From Deltaproteobacteria bacterium (lineage in GTDB: Bacteria; Lernaellota; Lernaellaia; JACKCT01), in contig JACKCT010000014.1 in the NCBI GenBank assembly GCA_020633895.1, positions 1 to 64,000 on the forward strand: DNA of 64,000 nucleotides, read 5' to 3'. Position 1 is the first letter of the stretch. Each line of letters begins with the position of its first letter. A program made the translations under genes and the position numbers. Shown piece after piece: positions 38,088 through 47,647 of this stretch. Below the pieces are notes generated by a model. That model worked only from the letters and a program-made list of their open reading frames with translations, was not told the origin of the DNA and ran no database searches.

Positions 38088-40463
38088 ATGTCGAGAGGCA
38101 TCGTCACGAAATATCGCGCCGCGTTCATGATCTGGACCGCGGTCATGCTGTTCGGTTTGTCGGCGGCTCCCGCCGCGTGGGCCGACCCGGCGCCGACGGG
38201 CCCGTGGATGCCCGAACTGACGACCTATCCCCGCCTGTTCGTCGACGACGCGGACTTACCCCTCCTTTCCGATCGGGCGACCCGCGAGCCCTACGCCACG
38301 TTCATGAACCGCATCCGCTCCCGCGCCTCGGCGGGTTATTCGTCCGTGGTGCCCGAGGACTACGACGTCAATCGTGAAAACGCCAACGGCCGCGTGGCCA
38401 AAAACGCCGCGTTTCTGGCGTGGCTGGAAGCCGACGAAACCATGGCCGACAAGGCGGCGAGCGTGCTGGAGGTGATGGCGGTCGACTACGGCGAGTGGGA
38501 TTACGAGCAGATCGACGACGACATCCACATCGCCGAGGCCCTGCACGGCTACGCGGTGGCCTTCGATTTCCTGGCCGGATCCGGGCTCATCGACGAAACG
38601 CGCATGGCCGGCATCGAGGACCGTTTCGCGACGATGATGGCCAACCTCTACGACGACTACGCCAACAAGCTGGCGTCCTATGTCGCCGTGTCCACCAACA
38701 ACCACGCCTCCAAGATCTGCGGCGGCATGGTGCTGGCGGCCATGGTGCTCAACCAGGATCCGGACGCCCTCAAGTGGTTCTCGTTCGCGATGGAAAACCT
38801 GGTGCGCGTGTGGCTGGAGTTTCAGACCGCCGAGGAAGGCGCCATCGCCGAGGGGCCGTATTACATGGCCTACAGCGCGTTGGAGCACCTGCCGGCCTTC
38901 TACGCCTACGACCGCCTGGTGGGCGAGACGGCCACGTGGCTGCGTCGGGAGCTGTGCCTGGTGGGACCGGGCTGCGACTGGACGCCCACCCAGATCCTCA
39001 ACCCCTTCGACGACCCCAAGCTGCGCGTGCAGCACGAATGGACGGTGCGCGTGCGCATGCCCGACGGCCAAATGCCGCCGATCGACGACGCCAACCTTTC
39101 GAGCTTTTACAACGGCCTGGTCGCCGGGCGCCTGGACGACGGCGTGCTGGCCTGGGACTGGTGGATGAACGAGGAGCATCCGGCGTACACCGACGGCGTG
39201 GTCAGCCTGGATGTGGAAGCGATGGCCATGTACGACGAAGACCTGGAGCCGACGCACCCCGAGGAGGCGGGCTGGGCGACGTCGTACGTCTCGCCGTCCA
39301 ACGGCCAGGCCGTGTTTCGCTCGGGCTGGGAGCCGGAAGATTCGTGGATGATGATGCTCGCCGAGAACGGCGATCCCCATAAGCGGGGCGGCGGCCACGA
39401 GCAGGGCGACGCCCTGTCGGTCAGCCTCTACGCCCGCGGGCAGTACCTGCTCATCGACTCGGGCTATTCCAAGTGGGACAACAACATCTACGTCCGCGAA
39501 GGCAAGAACCACAACGTGCCCACCGTGGACGGCGAGCCGCCCGCCGCGCCGATCCGCCTGTCGGGTCTGGGCGGCACGGAGGCGTATATCGTCGACGCGA
39601 TCGACGACGGCGCCGTGCCTTTCGCCACCGCCGAGGCCTCCTGGGACGGCGCGGACATGACACGCACCCTGTATGCCCCCGGCAGCGACTACGTCATCGT
39701 CATCGACCAAATGACTGACCGCGACGCGCATCAATACGGCATGTTGTGGCACGGGCTGGCCGGGGGCGACGCGGGCGGCGTGTTCACCCTCAACGCGGAC
39801 GGCGCGACCTGGGCCCAGGCCGACGCGGGGGTCGACGTGCACGTCACGCACACCGGCTCGTCGTTGAACTTCTCGACCTACGAAGACCTCCACGGCCTCA
39901 TCTACGGCCAGCTCGACACCCACTCGGTGCTCAGCGCCCAGGACGCGGGAACCGCCGAGGACGCGGCGTTTGTCACCGTCGCGCTGCCCTTCGACGTCGC
40001 CTCGGCCGCGGACCTGGTGTACGCCCCCATCGACCTTTCCGGCGCCGCCGCCGCCCGTGTGAGCACGGGCAACGCCACCGACGTCGTCCTGGCCCAGACC
40101 GGCACGACCAAGTACCGCCTGTCCTCTTCCGACACCGGCGGCCCGGCCCTGACCACAAGCCTTGCGACCGTCGTCTGGCGTCACGAACCGAACGGCGATT
40201 CGGACACGGTGCACATTTCCGGCAAGGGCGACCTGGACATCGCCGGACTGCCCCTGTGGAAGTCCCGCAAGACCGACCGCGTCAGCCTCACCCGCACGGG
40301 AAATACGTGGCATGTCCAAACGGCCGGCCGCAGCAAGCTGAAGGTCAAGTACAGCGGGGACTACACCGTCACGCCGCCGGGCGCGGTCCAGGCGTCGAAG
40401 TTCTTCCGCTACATCACTCTCAAATCCAGCGGCGCGACCAGTTACACGCTGGAACTGAAGTAA
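38088..40463 (+). CDS. Secreted heparinase II/III-like polysaccharide lyase
   Basis: 791 residues, GAGGG before ATG. A Sec signal peptide ends around AWA (residue 33). Residues about 45-360 form the helical (alpha/alpha) toroid with NNHASKICGGMV (Asn/His active-site region) and AIAEGPYYM.Y. A beta-sandwich follows with the GGGHEQGDALS...LIDSGYSKWDN block typical of heparinase II/III, where His and Tyr act in beta-elimination of uronate polysaccharides. The C-terminal ~250 residues are beta-rich. The substrate (heparin-like, alginate-like or other acidic glycan) is unknown. It is followed after 20 bases by a DegT-type aminotransferase, so they may share a transcript. Confidence 0.82.
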   Translation: MSRGIVTKYRAAFMIWTAVMLFGLSAAPAAWADPAPTGPWMPELTTYPRLFVDDADLPLLSDRATREPYATFMNRIRSRASAGYSSVVPEDYDVNRENANGRVAKNAAFLAWLEADETMADKAASVLEVMAVDYGEWDYEQIDDDIHIAEALHGYAVAFDFLAGSGLIDETRMAGIEDRFATMMANLYDDYANKLASYVAVSTNNHASKICGGMVLAAMVLNQDPDALKWFSFAMENLVRVWLEFQTAEEGAIAEGPYYMAYSALEHLPAFYAYDRLVGETATWLRRELCLVGPGCDWTPTQILNPFDDPKLRVQHEWTVRVRMPDGQMPPIDDANLSSFYNGLVAGRLDDGVLAWDWWMNEEHPAYTDGVVSLDVEAMAMYDEDLEPTHPEEAGWATSYVSPSNGQAVFRSGWEPEDSWMMMLAENGDPHKRGGGHEQGDALSVSLYARGQYLLIDSGYSKWDNNIYVREGKNHNVPTVDGEPPAAPIRLSGLGGTEAYIVDAIDDGAVPFATAEASWDGADMTRTLYAPGSDYVIVIDQMTDRDAHQYGMLWHGLAGGDAGGVFTLNADGATWAQADAGVDVHVTHTGSSLNFSTYEDLHGLIYGQLDTHSVLSAQDAGTAEDAAFVTVALPFDVASAADLVYAPIDLSGAAAARVSTGNATDVVLAQTGTTKYRLSSSDTGGPALTTSLATVVWRHEPNGDSDTVHISGKGDLDIAGLPLWKSRKTDRVSLTRTGNTWHVQTAGRSKLKVKYSGDYTVTPPGAVQASKFFRYITLKSSGATSYTLELK

Positions 40464-40483
40464 CCGCCGGACGGGAAGTCGGA

Positions 40484-41593
40484 TTGTCCATCCCCTTCGT
40501 CGACCTGGCCGGAACGCACGCCCGGCTCCGATCCGAGCTGGACGCGGCCGTCGCCGAGGTTCTGGACACGGGCCAGTTCATCCTCGGGCCCCAGGTCGGG
40601 CGCTTCGAGGAGCAATTCGCCGCCTACATCGGCGCGGACTACGCCGTCGGCGCGGGCAGCGGCATGGGCGCGCTGGTGCTGGCGCTGCTGGCGCTTCAGA
40701 TCGGCCCCGGCGACGAGGTGATCGTCCCGGCCAACACCTACATCGCCACCGCGCTGGCCGTCACCCGCGTGGGCGCCCGTCCGGTGTTGGTCGACTGCGA
40801 CCCGACCTATTACCTGATCGATCCGCAAAAAATCCCCGCCGCGATCACCGAGAAGACCAAGGCCGTCATTCCGGTGCATCTGTATGGTCAATGCGCGCCG
40901 ATGGACGAAATCAACCGCGTCGCCAAGGCGCACGGGCTGTATGTCCTGGAAGACGCCGCCCAGGCCCACGGCGCGACGCACCACGGCCGCAAGGCCGGAA
41001 CACTGGGCGATATCGCGGCCTTTTCGTTCTATCCGGGCAAGAACCTGGGGGCCCTGGGCGACGGCGGCGCCGTGACCACCAACAGCCGCGGCCTCGCCGA
41101 GCGCGTGCGCATGCTGGGCAACTACGGCCAGTCGGCCAAGACGGTCCACGACCTTTTGGGCACGAATTCCCGCCTGGACTCGATGCAGGCCGCGCTCCTG
41201 TCGGTCAAATTGCCCCATCTGGATTCGTGGAACGACGCCCGACGTCGCGCGGCGGCCCGGTATACGGAGAAACTTGCCGGATTGCCCGTCGACACCCCCG
41301 CCGTCGCCGAATGGGGCACGCACGTCTTCCATCTCTACGAGCTGGGTGTGGACGATCCCCGGGGTCTGGCCGCCCACTTGGACGCGAGCGGCATCGGCTA
41401 CGGGTTTCACTATCCCCGGCCGGTGCATCGGCATCGGGCGTATGGGGAATTGGGGTATCGGGAGGGGGATTTTCCGGTGGCCGAGCGGCTGTGCTCCCGG
41501 CTGATCTCCCTGCCCATGCACCCGGAATTGACGGACGAGCAGGTGGACACGGTGGTCGCGGCGGTGGCGCAATTCGTCGCCGGCGCGCAATAG
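40484..41593 (+). CDS. DegT/DnrJ/EryC1/StrS-family sugar aminotransferase
   Basis: 369 residues from TTG 40484; the open frame from 39746 is mostly shadow of the lyase gene. PLP-binding and catalytic features of the family: GSGMGALVLAL, VPANTYIATALA, EDAAQAHGA (about 156-164), and the Schiff-base Lys186 in SFYPGKNLGALGDGG. Such enzymes aminate keto-sugars for cell-surface glycans. There are no other sugar-pathway genes around, so the role is open. It begins 20 bases after the lyase stop; a linked transcript is likely. Confidence 0.88.
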   Translation: MSIPFVDLAGTHARLRSELDAAVAEVLDTGQFILGPQVGRFEEQFAAYIGADYAVGAGSGMGALVLALLALQIGPGDEVIVPANTYIATALAVTRVGARPVLVDCDPTYYLIDPQKIPAAITEKTKAVIPVHLYGQCAPMDEINRVAKAHGLYVLEDAAQAHGATHHGRKAGTLGDIAAFSFYPGKNLGALGDGGAVTTNSRGLAERVRMLGNYGQSAKTVHDLLGTNSRLDSMQAALLSVKLPHLDSWNDARRRAAARYTEKLAGLPVDTPAVAEWGTHVFHLYELGVDDPRGLAAHLDASGIGYGFHYPRPVHRHRAYGELGYREGDFPVAERLCSRLISLPMHPELTDEQVDTVVAAVAQFVAGAQ

Positions 41594-41690
41594 CATTTGA
41601 CGGATGCCGGATTTTCTGCGCTAATCCGGCTTGTCACTTCAACGACACATCCCCACAAGGGACGCTTCAAAGAGCAATCGGGAGGGAAGG

Positions 41691-42167
41691 ATGCGGCGGC
41701 ATCTTTGGTGGTTCGGCATTCTTGCGGCGTTGCTGATTATCGGCGGCGGGGCGCTGACGGCTTGCACGGTCGGCGGCGGCCAGTCGGATGACGAAGAGGA
41801 CACGGGCGACCTGGAGCCCTTGATCGACGAGGGCCAGCTCTCGGGACCGTCTTCGGACGATGACGACGCGTCCGACGATGACGCTTCGGACGACGATGAC
41901 GACGACGCGACGGATGACGACGACGATGATGACGATCTGGACGCGGGCCTGACCTCGACGGGCGACGACTGCACCGACGGTTGGAACCAGATGAACTACT
42001 GCGGTTGGGGCCTGCAGGACAGCGAAGGCGAGCCCATCGACCTGGCGGACGTCATCGGTTTCTGCCAGGACGGCGACACGCTGGCCGTGTGCGCGGCGGA
42101 GTGCGGTCTGAACAGCTTCAACTCGGCCGACTGCTCGGACGCGGACGCGTGCATCAATGAGTGCTGA
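41691..42167 (+). CDS. Asp-rich lipoprotein with C-terminal Cys cluster
   Basis: 158 residues from ATG 41691, with GGGAGGGAAGG immediately upstream. The LTAC lipobox places the lipid on Cys25. A Gly/Asp/Glu stretch (about 26-85) contains two long poly-Asp runs. The C-terminal ~65 residues hold many Cys (DDCTDGW, YCGW, FCQDG, VCAAEC, DCSDADACINEC), suggesting a small disulfide-knotted domain. No named family was recognised. The layout is similar to the 8188 lipoprotein. Confidence 0.75.
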   Translation: MRRHLWWFGILAALLIIGGGALTACTVGGGQSDDEEDTGDLEPLIDEGQLSGPSSDDDDASDDDASDDDDDDATDDDDDDDDLDAGLTSTGDDCTDGWNQMNYCGWGLQDSEGEPIDLADVIGFCQDGDTLAVCAAECGLNSFNSADCSDADACINEC

Positions 42168-42205
42168 TTTGCGCGCCGCTTAGAATCGATTCTTCCCGGA
42201 ACGAA

Positions 42206-42237
42206 CAAACCGCCTCCGAATCGGGGGCGGTTTTTGT
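42206..42237 (+). terminator. Rho-independent terminator after the lipoprotein
   Basis: AAACCGCC.CC pairs with GG.GGCGGTTT around GAATC and is followed by TTTTG, about 40 bases beyond the lipoprotein stop. Confidence 0.8.
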
Positions 42238-42273
42238 TTGGGGAAAGTGAAGTCTCTTAGAGGACTCGCCCGT

Positions 42274-42454
42274 CAGAGCCGCGAGCCGTAGCGAGCGGGT
42301 GACACGAACGTGGATTGAACCGATCTCGCCGAAACAGAGCCGCGAACCGTAGTGAGCGGTTGGGCACATCCCCGTGTAATACAGTCGCTATTCTTCGTAC
42401 CGCTTGAAACGTCGCGTGGTCGAAACCAGATCCTTCGCGTTGCTCAGGATGACA
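42274..42454. repeat. Two CAGAGCC arms and a CTCAGGATGAC copy in a 316-base gap
   Basis: Arms start at 42274 (GCGAGCCGTAGCGAGCGGGT type) and 42335 (GCGAACCGTAGTGAGCGGTT type); no right-hand inverse is present. AGATCCTTCGCG...CTCAGGATGACA spans 42428-42454. The gap (42168-42483) is between convergent genes and has no ORF. Confidence 0.7.
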
Positions 42455-42483
42455 ACGATTGGGTGGCGTCGTCGAAGCCCCGC

Positions 42484-45279
42484 CTAGATGCTCACCTTCT
42501 TCTCGACGTAGCTGATGATGACCGGCAGGACGATGACGCTGGCCAGGAAGCAATAGGCCACGCCGATCGACAATACCCATCCCAGGGACGCGATCAGGAT
42601 GTAGGACGCGAAGCCCAGCGATCCGAAACCGGCGATGGTCGTCAGCGACGTGAGCAACACCGCCCGTCCCGTGTGCTGGATCGCCCGGTGGATGCGTTCG
42701 TCAAGCTCCATCCGATAGCGGTGCGTGATATGCACCCCGTCGTCAATACCGATGCCGATAATCAGCGGCACCACCGCCACGTTGACCAGATTGAACTTGA
42801 TGCCCAGCAGGCCCATGGTCCCGACCATCCAGATCGTCGAAAGCACCAGGGGAATCAGCGCCAGGATCGTCGTGGTGAAGCGCCGGAAATCGAAGAACAC
42901 CAGCATCGCCACGAACAGGACCGACAGGCCGACCGCGCCCTCCACCTCGCTGGTGATGAGCTGGATGATATGCAGGAACGCCGTGCCGATGGACGTGGAG
43001 TTCGGCGAGACCCCGCGAATGGCCTCCAGGGTGCGTTCGAGCATGTCCCTGTTCCAGAGGTAGTCGTTCGGGTAGGCGTAGATGATGTACTTGCCGTCGT
43101 CGCCGATGAAGTTCTGACGCACCGACGAAGGCAGGCGCTCGACGGTCAGTTCCTTGCCTTGGGCCGAAGCCTTGAAGTGGTCGAGCAGCCCCTCGATCTC
43201 CTCGCCGAAGACCCGCTGATAATACGTCGCGCCTTCATACAACTCGGATTTTTTCGAGCCGATCTGTTCCTGCAGCCGGTCCAGGGAGGCCATGACCTTC
43301 GTCGTCTGGTCCTCCACGTCGAACTGTCCGCCGGCGATGGCGATCTGCTTGACGGCCAGGGTCACGCGCCGCGAGCCTTCCAGGGCCTTGGCGATCTCGG
43401 CCATGCGCGCCTCGTCGACCTTCTCGTCCTTTTGAACGCGGGTCTCGATGGCGATCGGCGCGACCAGGGGCGCCAGTTCCTTGATGGCCGGGATCTTGGC
43501 GTCCTGATCCTGGGGGATGTAGTCGGCGATGCTGTTGGCGTCCTTGACCACATCGCTCTTTTCGATCTCGGCGGCGATCTTGCGGCTTTCTTCCAGGGAG
43601 TCGGCGAAGAAGACGCTGTAGTCCAGCGATTTGTCGAACTCCGTGCGGAAAAACGCGTTGGCCGCGACCGCGTCCGAGCCTCGGGGCTCCAGGGAGCGGA
43701 AGTCGTAGTTGAACTTGGTGTGGGAAGCGAAGTAGAGCATGACCGCCGTAAACACCGCGACGAAGATCATCACCTGCGCCCGGTACTTGATGACAAAGTC
43801 GGCCAGACTCGTCAGGAAGCCCAGTTCGCCGCGCTCCTTGTGCCGGTGGTGCTTGGTCTCCCATTTGACGTCGCGAGCCTTTTCCTTGGCGTCGAAGGCG
43901 ACGCGCTTGGCCACCGCGCCGGCGCGCTGATCGCGAATGGCCATCAGCGCCGGCAGCATCACCATCATCGCCGCCAGCATCGTGATCACGCCGATGCCCG
44001 CCACGAAGCCCAGTTCCCAAACGCCCTTGAACTCGCAGACCAGCAGCGCCAGGAACGCGGCCGAGGTGGTCACGGCGCCGGTCACGACGCCCGGCCCGGT
44101 GCGTCCCAGGGAATAGCCCAGCGCGTCCTCGACGCTCACGCCTTCGACCAGTTCCTCGTTGTAGCGGGCGATGATGTGGATCGCGAAATCGATCCCCAAA
44201 CCCAGCAGGATGGCGCCGATGAACGCCGTCGTCACCCCCAGATAGCCGATGACCATCTGGGCGATGCCGTACACCCACGCCAACCCCGCCACCAGGCACA
44301 CGCCGATGAGCAGCAGGTCGGAAAATTTGTGGAAGAAGTAGGCGAAAATGAGCAGAACGGCGACGAAGGTGATGATGGTCGACAGGCGCGTGTCGGCCTT
44401 GAGGGCCACGTACTCGTCACGCATGATCGGCGCGTTACCGGCCAGGCGGAAGGTCACATCCGGATGCTTCGCCGTCAGCGCGGCGGCGTGGCCTTCCAGG
44501 AACTCGACGTAGTCCTTGTTGAAGACCAGATTGTCGCCCGGCTCGGAGGGCATGATGAGCATCAGCAGCGTCTTCTTGCCCGGCGCCAGCATGTATTCAT
44601 CGTCGATCAGATCCCAGGATTGGTTGTCCGACGTGATGAACAACTGGCGGATGGACCGGCGCAACGGCGAGCGGCCCAGACGGTCGCCCCGTTCGAAATA
44701 GGCGCCCATCGTGTTGACGAATTCATCGAAGGCCTTGAGGCGCTCGACGGCGTCCTTCTCGTTGCCGATCTTGTCGGCCTCGATGATCTGCCTTTCGAGC
44801 ATGTCGTTGAAGCCGGTCAGGAACGTCGAGACATGGGTGTCCTTGAAGATATCGACCAGGTCCTTTTGATTGTCCCGCAGGAACTTCTCGAAGTCAGCGA
44901 TCTCCTGCTCGCTCATGAACAGGAACGCGTAGTCCAGCAGAACATCCGCGTCCGACTTGAGGATGGTGCGAAGGATGCGTTTGTCGCCGTCGATGGTCTT
45001 GGCGAATTCCTCGGCGAACGCCTTGGCGTGGCGGATGTCCTCGGACTGCACCATCGCGAAGGTGTAGTCCATGCCGCCGAAGTTGTCGTTGACGTAGTCG
45101 ACCAGCTTGACCTCGGGGTCGTGCCGGTCCAGTAGGTTCAAAAAGCCCAGATTCAGCGTCAGTTGGGACGCGAAAGACCCCAACACCGCCGTCAGCGCCA
45201 GGCACACGCCCAGCACCGCCCAGGCATGGCGAGCTTGAAAACGGCCCAGGTTGGTCAACCATTTTTCACGTAAATTCAT
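42484..45279 (-). CDS. MMPL/RND-family transporter (HpnN-like)
   Basis: 931 residues. One membrane helix near the start (about 18-40), a large periplasmic domain, five helices (about 325-460), a cytoplasmic joint, another helix near 515, a second periplasmic domain, then the last helices. The helix block with GLGIDFAIHIIARY and the later IGIGIDDGVHITHRYR match the RND/MMPL proton-relay region, including the Asp in each. The MMPL branch exports lipids, e.g. hopanoids or mycolate-type lipids, rather than drugs. It is alone, convergent with the lipoprotein and followed by a repeat cluster. A LolA-like and two FtsX genes lie a few kb downstream on the other strand, forming an envelope-lipid transport neighbourhood. 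Confidence 0.85.
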   Translation of the reverse strand: MNLREKWLTNLGRFQARHAWAVLGVCLALTAVLGSFASQLTLNLGFLNLLDRHDPEVKLVDYVNDNFGGMDYTFAMVQSEDIRHAKAFAEEFAKTIDGDKRILRTILKSDADVLLDYAFLFMSEQEIADFEKFLRDNQKDLVDIFKDTHVSTFLTGFNDMLERQIIEADKIGNEKDAVERLKAFDEFVNTMGAYFERGDRLGRSPLRRSIRQLFITSDNQSWDLIDDEYMLAPGKKTLLMLIMPSEPGDNLVFNKDYVEFLEGHAAALTAKHPDVTFRLAGNAPIMRDEYVALKADTRLSTIITFVAVLLIFAYFFHKFSDLLLIGVCLVAGLAWVYGIAQMVIGYLGVTTAFIGAILLGLGIDFAIHIIARYNEELVEGVSVEDALGYSLGRTGPGVVTGAVTTSAAFLALLVCEFKGVWELGFVAGIGVITMLAAMMVMLPALMAIRDQRAGAVAKRVAFDAKEKARDVKWETKHHRHKERGELGFLTSLADFVIKYRAQVMIFVAVFTAVMLYFASHTKFNYDFRSLEPRGSDAVAANAFFRTEFDKSLDYSVFFADSLEESRKIAAEIEKSDVVKDANSIADYIPQDQDAKIPAIKELAPLVAPIAIETRVQKDEKVDEARMAEIAKALEGSRRVTLAVKQIAIAGGQFDVEDQTTKVMASLDRLQEQIGSKKSELYEGATYYQRVFGEEIEGLLDHFKASAQGKELTVERLPSSVRQNFIGDDGKYIIYAYPNDYLWNRDMLERTLEAIRGVSPNSTSIGTAFLHIIQLITSEVEGAVGLSVLFVAMLVFFDFRRFTTTILALIPLVLSTIWMVGTMGLLGIKFNLVNVAVVPLIIGIGIDDGVHITHRYRMELDERIHRAIQHTGRAVLLTSLTTIAGFGSLGFASYILIASLGWVLSIGVAYCFLASVIVLPVIISYVEKKVSI

Positions 45280-45639
45280 GGCCCTTCGTCCCCGGCGTCA
45301 TGACGCGCCGCACAAATTCGCCCGATCATGCGGAAATCCCCAAAATTTACAAGTGCCGCAGCCGGCACGGGGCTGACGGCCGCCATAGCCTCTCGCCCTT
45401 TCAGAGCCCCGAACGGTAGTGAGGGGTCAAACTCGAACGATGTCAGCGAAGACCACGACCAAACAGAGCCGCGCACGGTAGTAAACGGTAGTAAGCGGTT
45501 TGCTTCGACCCGGCACGCCACGCGCGACGAATCGGCGAACAGGGTCGAGCCAGACCCCTCACTACCGTTCGGGGCTCTGACTTGTCGTGATGCTTTGCGA
45601 CGCGCGCGGCTCTGTTCGGTCGCGCCCTACGCGCCGCCC
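45280..45639. repeat. Repeat-rich gap with a complete CAGAGCC element
   Basis: 360 bases. An arm starts at 45402 (CCCCGAACGGTAGTGAGGGGTC form). A complete 116-bp element spans 45464-45579, in which the CGGTAGTAA core is partly duplicated. A lone inverse GGCTCTG is at 45608-45614. The first 120 bases are the leader of the RND gene; no promoter is convincing. Confidence 0.75.
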
Positions 45640-47511
45640 CTACAGCCCCCCGCCGACGAAATACAGCGCCGTCTTGTCATCGTCGAAGACGGGCTCGCCG
45701 AAGGCCCGTTCGGCCAGTTGAGCCGCCGCCTCGGCTCCGGGCCATTTGCGATGGACCGCCACGAAGGCCACATGCTCCCGACGCATCTTCAACCGACCGG
45801 ATTCGATCTGCCGGTCCGACAACACCGGCGTGCCTTCCGGCCCTCCCGCCGCCATCAAGGCGTCGAACAGGGGGCTCGCCAGGGTCGGGCTGTACGTTTG
45901 CGGCAGGTCCGGCATGGGCCTACCGCCGAGAAAAGGTCGATGATGGATGCGATGGCCGAACAAGCGTCGGCTATTGAGATAGAAATCGTCCGTCGCCGGA
46001 AGTTCCATGACCGCGCCCTTCTCCGGCCGGTCGGTGAGCACATAGTCCACCGGCGCCGTGCGCACGGGATAGGGAATCGTCGGCAGGCTCGCCAGGCACA
46101 GCACCGCCGCCAACAGCACCAACGCCCGGCCGAAGACCAGATCCGGCAGGTTGAGGCGCTCGGCGTATTCCAGCAGCCGCCGCAGCGTGATCGCCGCCGC
46201 CGCCCCGATCGTCAGATGAAACCCCACCCCAAACCGATACGCGAAACGCAGTCGATCGCCGCCGGGGATCGCGTCGAGCAACGCCATCGGGCCGGGCACG
46301 CCGGTCGCACGGCCCCAAGCCCGCACCTCCGGGCCCAGCGCCAGCAGGTAAAACGCCAGCGCCGCGAGCATCCAAAAGCGGTAGCCCTTCGGCGCCTTGT
46401 ACAGCCCGGCCAGCGCGATCACCAGCAGCGGCAGGCTCAGCGTCGCGGGGTAGGCACGGGCGAAAAAGATCGGCTCGAGCAGATCCCAAGACGCCGTCGC
46501 CGCGTCCGCCCCGGCCTTCGTCGCCGATCCGTAGCCCGGACTGAACAACGCGCCGACGAGCGTCGGCAGCAGGATCATCGCCGAGATGCCCAGCCCGATG
46601 GAAACCGCCCGCCAACCGAGACGGAGGGCGAGTTTGTCGTCGGGATGCATCCGCTCCATGGCTCGATCGCCGCGCGCGAGGATGTCGTCGCCGCCGCCGA
46701 AATTCAATTCGTCCAAATCGTCCAAATCGTCGTCGGGCCCGGCCAAGAGTTCCGCGACCGTCGCGTCCTCGGTGCTTTCGACGAATTCGTCTTCGCTCGA
46801 AGGTTCCGGTTCCGCCACCGGCTCAATCTCCACCGGCTCGATCTCCACCGGCTCAATCTCCACCGACGCGGGCTTCTCGAAATACTTGTAGGCGACCGCC
46901 AGCACGGCGAAGGCGTGGGCGGTGACGCCGTGGTAGGGGTTGACCGCGGTTGCCAACCCCAACGCCGCCCCGGCCCCGTACGCGCGCCCGGTCGAAGGGT
47001 CATCCAACAGACGCACCATCGACAACGCCGCGAGGGGCACAACAAAAATCGCCGCCAGTTCCGGGTTGCCGAAGTGGATTTCCTCCACCCCGAACGCCCC
47101 CGCGCCGAACAACGCCGCCGCCGCCAACGCGGGCGCGCCGTCGCCGCAGATGGTCAGGAAGAACCGAAACGCGACAAAGACCGACAGGAAGATCGCCGCG
47201 AGTCCCGCCAGATTCAGCGCCACGGTCGGGCCGGAAAAATGCGTGATCGGCGAAAGGAGGAGCGGCACGAAAATGGACCCGATGTGGGGCCAAAGATTCG
47301 TCGTGCCGGGGAAACCGAGAATGGGGTTGGCGGACAGGGGCGGGCCGTCGCCCGCGAAGCGATCGGCGACGACGTGGAAAATCCAGAGGGTGTTCCAAAC
47401 ATCCGTGTCCGGCGCCGCCGGCGCCACGCCGAACAGCCCGGCGCTTCCCGGCAGCGCCAGCACCGCCGCCAGCACGCCCGCGATAATGAATGCGGCGATG
47501 GTCTCGCGCAC
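45640..47511 (-). CDS. Polytopic membrane protein, GT-C glycosyltransferase-like
   Basis: 623 residues from GTG 47511 (GGAGAG upstream); the long frame to 47712 would overlap the divergent LolA-like gene and is rejected. About ten membrane segments and a large first periplasmic loop with D(T/V)W and a GNPELAA region suggest a GT-C fold (lipid-linked sugar transfer); the catalytic Asp was not pinned. A cytoplasmic insertion (about 225-300) holds VEIEP repeats and a very acidic stretch. The C-terminal ~180 residues look soluble and periplasmic. The closest idea is an oligosaccharide or lipid glycosylation enzyme; the exact family is uncertain. Confidence 0.6.
   Translation of the reverse strand: MRETIAAFIIAGVLAAVLALPGSAGLFGVAPAAPDTDVWNTLWIFHVVADRFAGDGPPLSANPILGFPGTTNLWPHIGSIFVPLLLSPITHFSGPTVALNLAGLAAIFLSVFVAFRFFLTICGDGAPALAAAALFGAGAFGVEEIHFGNPELAAIFVVPLAALSMVRLLDDPSTGRAYGAGAALGLATAVNPYHGVTAHAFAVLAVAYKYFEKPASVEIEPVEIEPVEIEPVAEPEPSSEDEFVESTEDATVAELLAGPDDDLDDLDELNFGGGDDILARGDRAMERMHPDDKLALRLGWRAVSIGLGISAMILLPTLVGALFSPGYGSATKAGADAATASWDLLEPIFFARAYPATLSLPLLVIALAGLYKAPKGYRFWMLAALAFYLLALGPEVRAWGRATGVPGPMALLDAIPGGDRLRFAYRFGVGFHLTIGAAAAITLRRLLEYAERLNLPDLVFGRALVLLAAVLCLASLPTIPYPVRTAPVDYVLTDRPEKGAVMELPATDDFYLNSRRLFGHRIHHRPFLGGRPMPDLPQTYSPTLASPLFDALMAAGGPEGTPVLSDRQIESGRLKMRREHVAFVAVHRKWPGAEAAAQLAERAFGEPVFDDDKTALYFVGGGL
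46816..46865 (-). repeat. 15-base tandem repeat encoding VEIEP
   Basis: About three copies of a 15-base unit, GGCTCAATCTCCACC on the plus strand, inside the cytoplasmic acidic insertion of the membrane protein. Confidence 0.75.
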
Positions 47512-47647
47512 TTTCTCTCCTATGCCATCGTCAACTACGCCCCATACTGCCTTGGACGTATCCGGAATTCCACCGAATCGCCGCGCATTGACGCTCCACC
47601 GTGCGATTTCTATGGTGGGCGCGCAAAAAAGCGAAAGGACACGACCC

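Noticed and set aside
39746-40483. N-terminal extension of the DegT aminotransferase frame
   Set aside because: It lies inside the lyase gene in another frame and reads as Arg/Gly-rich shadow; TTG 40484 gives the normal family start.
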